NCBI GenBank assembly: GCA_017161075.1
Contig: CP046174.1
Location: forward strand, 496,001 to 560,000
Source: Erysipelotrichaceae bacterium 66202529
GTDB lineage: Bacteria > Bacillota_I > Bacilli_A > Erysipelotrichales > Erysipelotrichaceae
DNA length: 64,000 nucleotides
Direction of reading: 5' to 3'
Shown: positions 60,443 through 64,000 of the stretch, in pieces
Position numbering within the stretch: the stretch's first letter is position 1
Layout of the letters: every line of letters starts with the position of its first letter
Made by a program: the position numbers and the translations under genes
Notes under the pieces: generated by a model
Told to the model about the DNA's origin: nothing
Databases searched by the model: none
Seen by the model: only the letters and a program-made list of their open reading frames with translations

Positions 60443-61360
60443 TCATTTTTCCTCCTTGAAGTACTGCTCTACTTCCTCTTTATATGGAATGGATGCCTGT
60501 GCACCAATGCGTGTTACGGTGAGTGCAGCAACTCGGGTCGCAAATTCCATTGCTTCCTTCATATCCATATCCCTTGACAGGCAGCTGCATAAGGCTCCGA
60601 TGAAGGAATCTCCAGCTCCTGTAGTGTCCACTGTTTCGACCCTCTGTGCCGGTACAAACAGATACCGTCCGAAGGCATTACTCATACTGCCGTGTGTGCC
60701 TAGCGTGATGATGGCCGCAACACCTTTTGCTTCAAAGCTGTGCATCGCTTCCATGCAGGAATCCTCATCGCTTGGATAAATTCCTGTCAGTAACTCACAT
60801 TCACTCTGATTCACGACAATCAGATCCAGATTCTCATATACATCGCTGTCCAGCACTCTGGCAGGTGCAGGATTCAATATCGTATACATTCCCTTTTCCT
60901 TCGCGTGCCTTACTGCTGATCTGACAAGGGAGTAATCATTTTCCAGCTGTGTCAGAAAAATATCATTACGCTGTGCCAGCTGATTTAACATGCTTACAAA
61001 TGCTGCTTCCGACAGCGTATGGTTGGCACCGTTTCCGAGAATAATCCGGTTATCACCATGACTTCGGATTACCATAGCTACGCCGCTTGCCACCTGCTCG
61101 TCGCAAAAGACACCTTCTGTGTGAACTTTGTAGCTGTTTAATGCAGTTAAAAGCTGTTCACCAAATACATCCCTGCCGATATTGGCAATCATATGTGTTT
61201 CAGCACCCAGCTTAGCTGCCGCAACTGCCTGATTGCCGCCTTTCCCACCAGGATTCATAAAGAAATCAGATCCGTTGATGGTTTCACCGTTTTTTGGAAG
61301 ATCGACACATTGAATGGTCAGATCCATGTTTAAACTACCTAATACAATTACTTTTTTCAT
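60443..61360 (-). CDS. rbsK: Ribokinase
   Basis: This 305-residue PfkB-family kinase makes ribose 5-phosphate. The N-terminal GSLNMDLT, the PGGKGGNQAVAAAKLG substrate loop near residues 37-52, and the C-terminal DTTGAGDSFIGAL with the catalytic Asp are all present. The ATG overlaps the GNAT stop codon by four bases. Immediately downstream is the nucleoside hydrolase gene, forming a nucleoside to ribose 5-phosphate route. Confidence 0.94.
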   Translation of the reverse strand: MKKVIVLGSLNMDLTIQCVDLPKNGETINGSDFFMNPGGKGGNQAVAAAKLGAETHMIANIGRDVFGEQLLTALNSYKVHTEGVFCDEQVASGVAMVIRSHGDNRIILGNGANHTLSEAAFVSMLNQLAQRNDIFLTQLENDYSLVRSAVRHAKEKGMYTILNPAPARVLDSDVYENLDLIVVNQSECELLTGIYPSDEDSCMEAMHSFEAKGVAAIITLGTHGSMSNAFGRYLFVPAQRVETVDTTGAGDSFIGALCSCLSRDMDMKEAMEFATRVAALTVTRIGAQASIPYKEEVEQYFKEEK

Positions 61361-61788
61361 TCTTTCACCTCACAGGGATTGTAAAATTTCACCATGCCCG
61401 GCCCCATTCCATCACATGGACGTTCCAGAAAGCCATGCTTTTTATAGAAGGGAACGCAGTTCGGTGTAGACATGAGACCGATGTAGGCACCCTCACAGGC
61501 TGTAGCTGCCAGATATTCGTGAAGCTTCTCCATCAGCAGATTGCCAATCCGGTTTTTCTGATATGCCGGATCAACAACCACATCCTTTATAAAAAATGCA
61601 ATGCGTCCGTCTCCGACAATGCGGGCAATACCGATCGGCCGTTCCTCATCAAATACAACAATAGAATACAGGGAATTAGCGAGTGCGATTTCCACATCCT
61701 TCTTTTTGTATTCCTTGAAGTCTACTTTCCTACGAAGCTCAATATAGATGTCAGCGGTTAGCGCGTGATCCATACAGCGCAAGCTCAT
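61357..61788 (-). CDS. GNAT family N-acetyltransferase
   Basis: This 143-residue acetyltransferase has the acetyl-CoA loop VVDPAYQKNRIGNLLMEKL and a C-terminal FYKKHGF motif. I choose ATG 61788 after GAGGTGAAGG; the frame is open to 61821 but lacks a site there. It is the first gene of the ribose/nucleoside operon and overlaps ribokinase by four bases. Its substrate is unknown and its link to nucleoside use is not obvious. Confidence 0.85.
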   Translation of the reverse strand: MSLRCMDHALTADIYIELRRKVDFKEYKKKDVEIALANSLYSIVVFDEERPIGIARIVGDGRIAFFIKDVVVDPAYQKNRIGNLLMEKLHEYLAATACEGAYIGLMSTPNCVPFYKKHGFLERPCDGMGPGMVKFYNPCEVKE

Positions 61789-61803
61789 GTCCTTCACCTC
61801 TTT

Positions 61804-61885
61804 GATAAAACGTTTTACCACGTTTACGAGGGTATGATATCACAGAGTGAAAGCGGTGTCAATAGTTTAGATAAAACGTTTTACC
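61804..61885 (-). promoter_or_regulatory. Operon promoter flanked by two identical LacI-type operators
   Basis: On the minus strand TTGACA (61857-61862) and TATCAT (61834-61839) are separated by 17 bases. The same 16-mer GATAAAACGTTTTACC occurs at 61804-61819 (between promoter and first gene) and at 61870-61885 (upstream of the -35). Each holds the 12-base palindrome TAAAACGTTTTA, and the centres are 66 bases apart. This matches a LacI-family repressor forming a DNA loop over the promoter. Confidence 0.85.
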
Positions 61886-61889
61886 TTAA

Positions 61890-62630
61890 TGATGTGGTAA
61901 AATTAAACCGCTTACACCATGAAAACGAGAAAGCGCTTGCGATTCTTGCATAGTACCGGGAGCTTATCGCATAGAGGCGGGAAAGCATAGACCGCGGTAG
62001 TGCTGTATTTTTGAAGAACAGGAAATTTGCATACATTAAAGAATGAAGAAGGAGAACGGATGAATACAAATCCACAATCACATATTCAATATTTTAGAAG
62101 TAAACATAACCGTTATCAATCTCGGCTTGAAAGATTGATGTTAAGGAGAAGGTATACTAGGATGACTGTTAAATGAGTCATTTATAATATACCAAGATGA
62201 TATTATGTAAAATTCAGAAGGAGCTGTGATTGATCCTTCGCTGAATAAATAAAGCTGGATACAGCAGCATGCTTGAACGTATATGATGAGTTTCCTGCTA
62301 ACGAAAAGCAGTATGGAATGGCCGCTGAGTATTTCCACATACATGCAGAGGATAGATATATTCTATTGTAGTGATATGTCATAGCCGCCTGCAGTGGTAA
62401 ACAGAATATAAGGCATCGATTCACATCCCTAAGAAAAGAGAAAATGTTGAAACAGCCTGCTATAGAAATGATCATTACTATACTGTATTTTTTCCCTGCT
62501 TTTGAGTGTATTGCACAGAAACCTGATTCGGCTGAGAATCATAACAGATAAGAGGCACTTTTTTAATTTTTGTTTAAAAACTGGCGTACACCTGTATGCT
62601 GTGGTAAACTTATGATATGAGGTGGTAGCA
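61890..62630. other. Long intergenic region before rapZ
   Basis: Over 700 bases hold no recognised gene. A small basic frame at 62060-62176 is listed separately. Several AT-rich stems are visible, for example around 62163-62180 and 62182-62210. A -10-like TTATGATAT lies near 62610, just before rapZ. The rest appears decayed or unconstrained. Confidence 0.4.
62060..62176 (+). CDS. Possible 38-residue basic small protein
   Basis: An ATG five bases after AAGGAG opens a 38-codon frame. The peptide is highly basic, with Arg-rich runs (RLERLMLRRRYTRM) and a polar N-terminus (MNTNPQSH). A small stem overlaps its end. No family is recognised and there is no clear promoter. It could be a genuine small protein or chance. 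Confidence 0.25.
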   Translation: MNTNPQSHIQYFRSKHNRYQSRLERLMLRRRYTRMTVK

Positions 62631-63485
62631 ATGAACGAACAAAACGTAGTATTGATTACGGGAATGTCAGGTGCCGGGAAAACAACAGCCATGGGTATTC
62701 TGGAGGATATGGGATATCACTGTATCGACAATTTTCCTGTGCAGCTGCTGGAATCTCTGGGAAAAATCATAAACGCCAAGCCGGATCCGCGTTACAGCAA
62801 TATTGCTCTGGCAACGACAGCGATTGATTATCCGAAATTTCTGCAGTATTTTGAAAATATCGATGTGAATGTACGCGTGGTTTTCCTGGATGCATCCAAT
62901 GAAAAACTGCTGCTGCGCTATAAATTTACAAGACGCCATCATCCGATGATGATGTTTTCCAAGGCGAATACGCTGGAGGAAGCCATCGAGGTGGAGCGTG
63001 ATATGTTTAATGCTTTGAATGAGCGCGCTGTGTTGCATATTGATACGACGATGATGGATCAGCACGGTCTGAAAAGTGTATTGATGGAAAAGCTGTCCCT
63101 GAACAGCAAACAGGTATTTTCCATATCCTTTGTATCCTTTGGCTTTAAGCACGGGGTGCCGATGGATGTTGATCTTGTTTTTGATGTCAGATTTCTTCCC
63201 AATCCATATTATATAGAGGAGCTGCGTGAACAAACAGGCGATGATGCACCGGTCTATGATTATGTCATGAGCTTTGAACAGACAACGGAATTTATCCGCC
63301 ATCTCAAAAGCTTTCTGGATTATGTATTCATCCAGTATAAAAATGAAAAGAAAAATCATCTTACAGTAGGTATCGGCTGTACCGGCGGACATCATAGAAG
63401 CGTGTCTGTCACCAACTGGCTGTATTCCCACTATAAAGACCAGTATCATTGTTATAAATCACACAGAGATAAGAAAGTAGGCTGA
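62631..63485 (+). CDS. rapZ: RapZ family nucleotide-binding protein
   Basis: This 284-residue protein (YvcJ/RapZ) has a P-loop GMSGAGKTT at residues 11-19, a Walker B-like VVFLDAS, and the C-terminal FDVRFLPNPYY and IGCTGGHHRSV motifs. In Escherichia coli RapZ governs glucosamine 6-phosphate synthase RNA decay; in Bacillus YvcJ is a GTPase linked to competence. GAGGTGG precedes ATG 62631. yvcK follows four bases after the stop, the widespread Firmicute order. Confidence 0.94.
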   Translation: MNEQNVVLITGMSGAGKTTAMGILEDMGYHCIDNFPVQLLESLGKIINAKPDPRYSNIALATTAIDYPKFLQYFENIDVNVRVVFLDASNEKLLLRYKFTRRHHPMMMFSKANTLEEAIEVERDMFNALNERAVLHIDTTMMDQHGLKSVLMEKLSLNSKQVFSISFVSFGFKHGVPMDVDLVFDVRFLPNPYYIEELREQTGDDAPVYDYVMSFEQTTEFIRHLKSFLDYVFIQYKNEKKNHLTVGIGCTGGHHRSVSVTNWLYSHYKDQYHCYKSHRDKKVG

Positions 63486-63489
63486 CCGA

Positions 63490-64000
63490 ATGAAAAATGT
63501 AGTCGTAATCGGTGGAGGGACTGGTTTATCTGTTATGCTACGTGGTATGAAGCAGATTGAAAATATCAATTTGACCGCCATTGTAACGGTAGCGGATGAC
63601 GGGGGAAGTACCGGACGGATCCGACGTCAGTTTCATATTCCAGCTATGGGCGATGTGCGTAATGTCATGTGTGCCATGGCGGAGGAGGAGAGTATCTTTA
63701 CATCACTTATGAACTATCGTTTTGATGGAGAATGCGGGGATGTGGGCGGACACAATCTGGGGAATCTGATTCTTACTGCGATGACCAAGACAACCGGAAG
63801 CTTTATGGAGGCAATCCGCACATTTTCCAAATTCCTGAATGTTAAGGGACAGATCATACCAAGCTCCCTGCAGGTTATTACCCTGTATGCCGTAATGGAG
63901 GATGGAACGATCGTCCGCGGAGAAAGCAACATACCAAACTTCAACAACCGGATTGAAAAGGTATTTTATCAGCGTAAGGTGGAGCCAACAAGAGAAGCAT
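63490..64000 (+). CDS. yvcK: YvcK/gluconeogenesis factor, N-terminal part (runs off the window)
   Basis: The frame opens with MKNVVVIGGGTGLSVMLRG and continues through TVADDGGSTGRIRRQF and GDVGGHNLGNLILTAM to the last base, giving 170 codons of a family about 320 residues long. These are the nucleotide-sugar-binding motifs of YvcK/CofD-like proteins. In Bacillus YvcK is needed for growth on gluconeogenic carbon and for cell shape. It is partial only because the window ends. It is coupled closely to rapZ. Confidence 0.93.
   Translation, partial: MKNVVVIGGGTGLSVMLRGMKQIENINLTAIVTVADDGGSTGRIRRQFHIPAMGDVRNVMCAMAEEESIFTSLMNYRFDGECGDVGGHNLGNLILTAMTKTTGSFMEAIRTFSKFLNVKGQIIPSSLQVITLYAVMEDGTIVRGESNIPNFNNRIEKVFYQRKVEPTREA

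Noticed and set aside
1..64000. tRNA, rRNA, CRISPR arrays and insertion sequences
   Set aside because: I looked for cloverleaf-like or repeat-spacer patterns and transposase motifs on both strands and found none. A covariance or repeat search would be needed to exclude them fully.

Overview
The window looks like chromosomal DNA of a low-GC, anaerobic, fermentative Firmicute of the Erysipelotrichia, probably close to [Clostridium] innocuum. This rests on gene content and style (PTS control through HPr and HPr kinase, rubredoxin, CDP-glycerol-type teichoic acid genes, strong AGGAGG ribosome sites, TTG/GTG starts). No 16S gene is present, so the assignment is an inference. I saw no tRNA, rRNA, CRISPR array, transposase or integrase.

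Layout. 0.4-5 kb: yaaA, a pyroglutamate operon (two-subunit DUF969/DUF979 permease, pyroglutamyl peptidase, gamma-glutamylcyclotransferase), a TudS/DUF523 protein and ptsH (HPr). 6-12 kb: nagB, phosphoglucomutase, an unlisted 27-residue hydrophobic peptide on the minus strand, glgB and gpsA. 12-27 kb: cell envelope genes. These are a PIG-L deacetylase, a teichoic acid operon (TagG/TagH-type exporter, TagD, a GT2-TagF fusion and two more TagF-like polymerases), a two-component system, and a three-part YfhO/GtrA/GT2 set of the kind that glycosylates teichoic acids. gpsA and TagD supply CDP-glycerol for the same polymers.

27.4-39 kb: a compact phage-tail locus. It has a repressor plus HExxH peptidase facing left, and facing right an activator-like gene, tail terminator, tail tube, tail chaperones with a -1 frameshift site, a short tape measure, baseplate and fibre proteins, holin and endolysin. 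There is no integrase, terminase, portal, capsid or sheath gene, and every reading frame is intact. It reads as a non-contractile (F-type) tailocin, comparable in plan to Listeria monocin, and is the most notable system in the window.

39-50 kb: glycogen phosphorylase, an M20 amidohydrolase, type I pullulanase, two tandem DegV proteins, and a leftward cassette of a His-rich secreted protein, an ECF sigma factor and an anti-sigma factor with a His-rich outer domain. 50-57 kb: uvrA, hprK, an lgt-ppaX fusion, trxB and a small rubredoxin. 57-62 kb, leftward: LacI regulator, DcuC-like permease, nucleoside hydrolase, ribokinase and GNAT, with two identical LacI-type operators around the promoter. 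The end holds rapZ and the first half of yvcK. Glycogen turnover genes (glgB, glgP, pullulanase, phosphoglucomutase) are scattered, with the tail locus lying between envelope genes and glgP.
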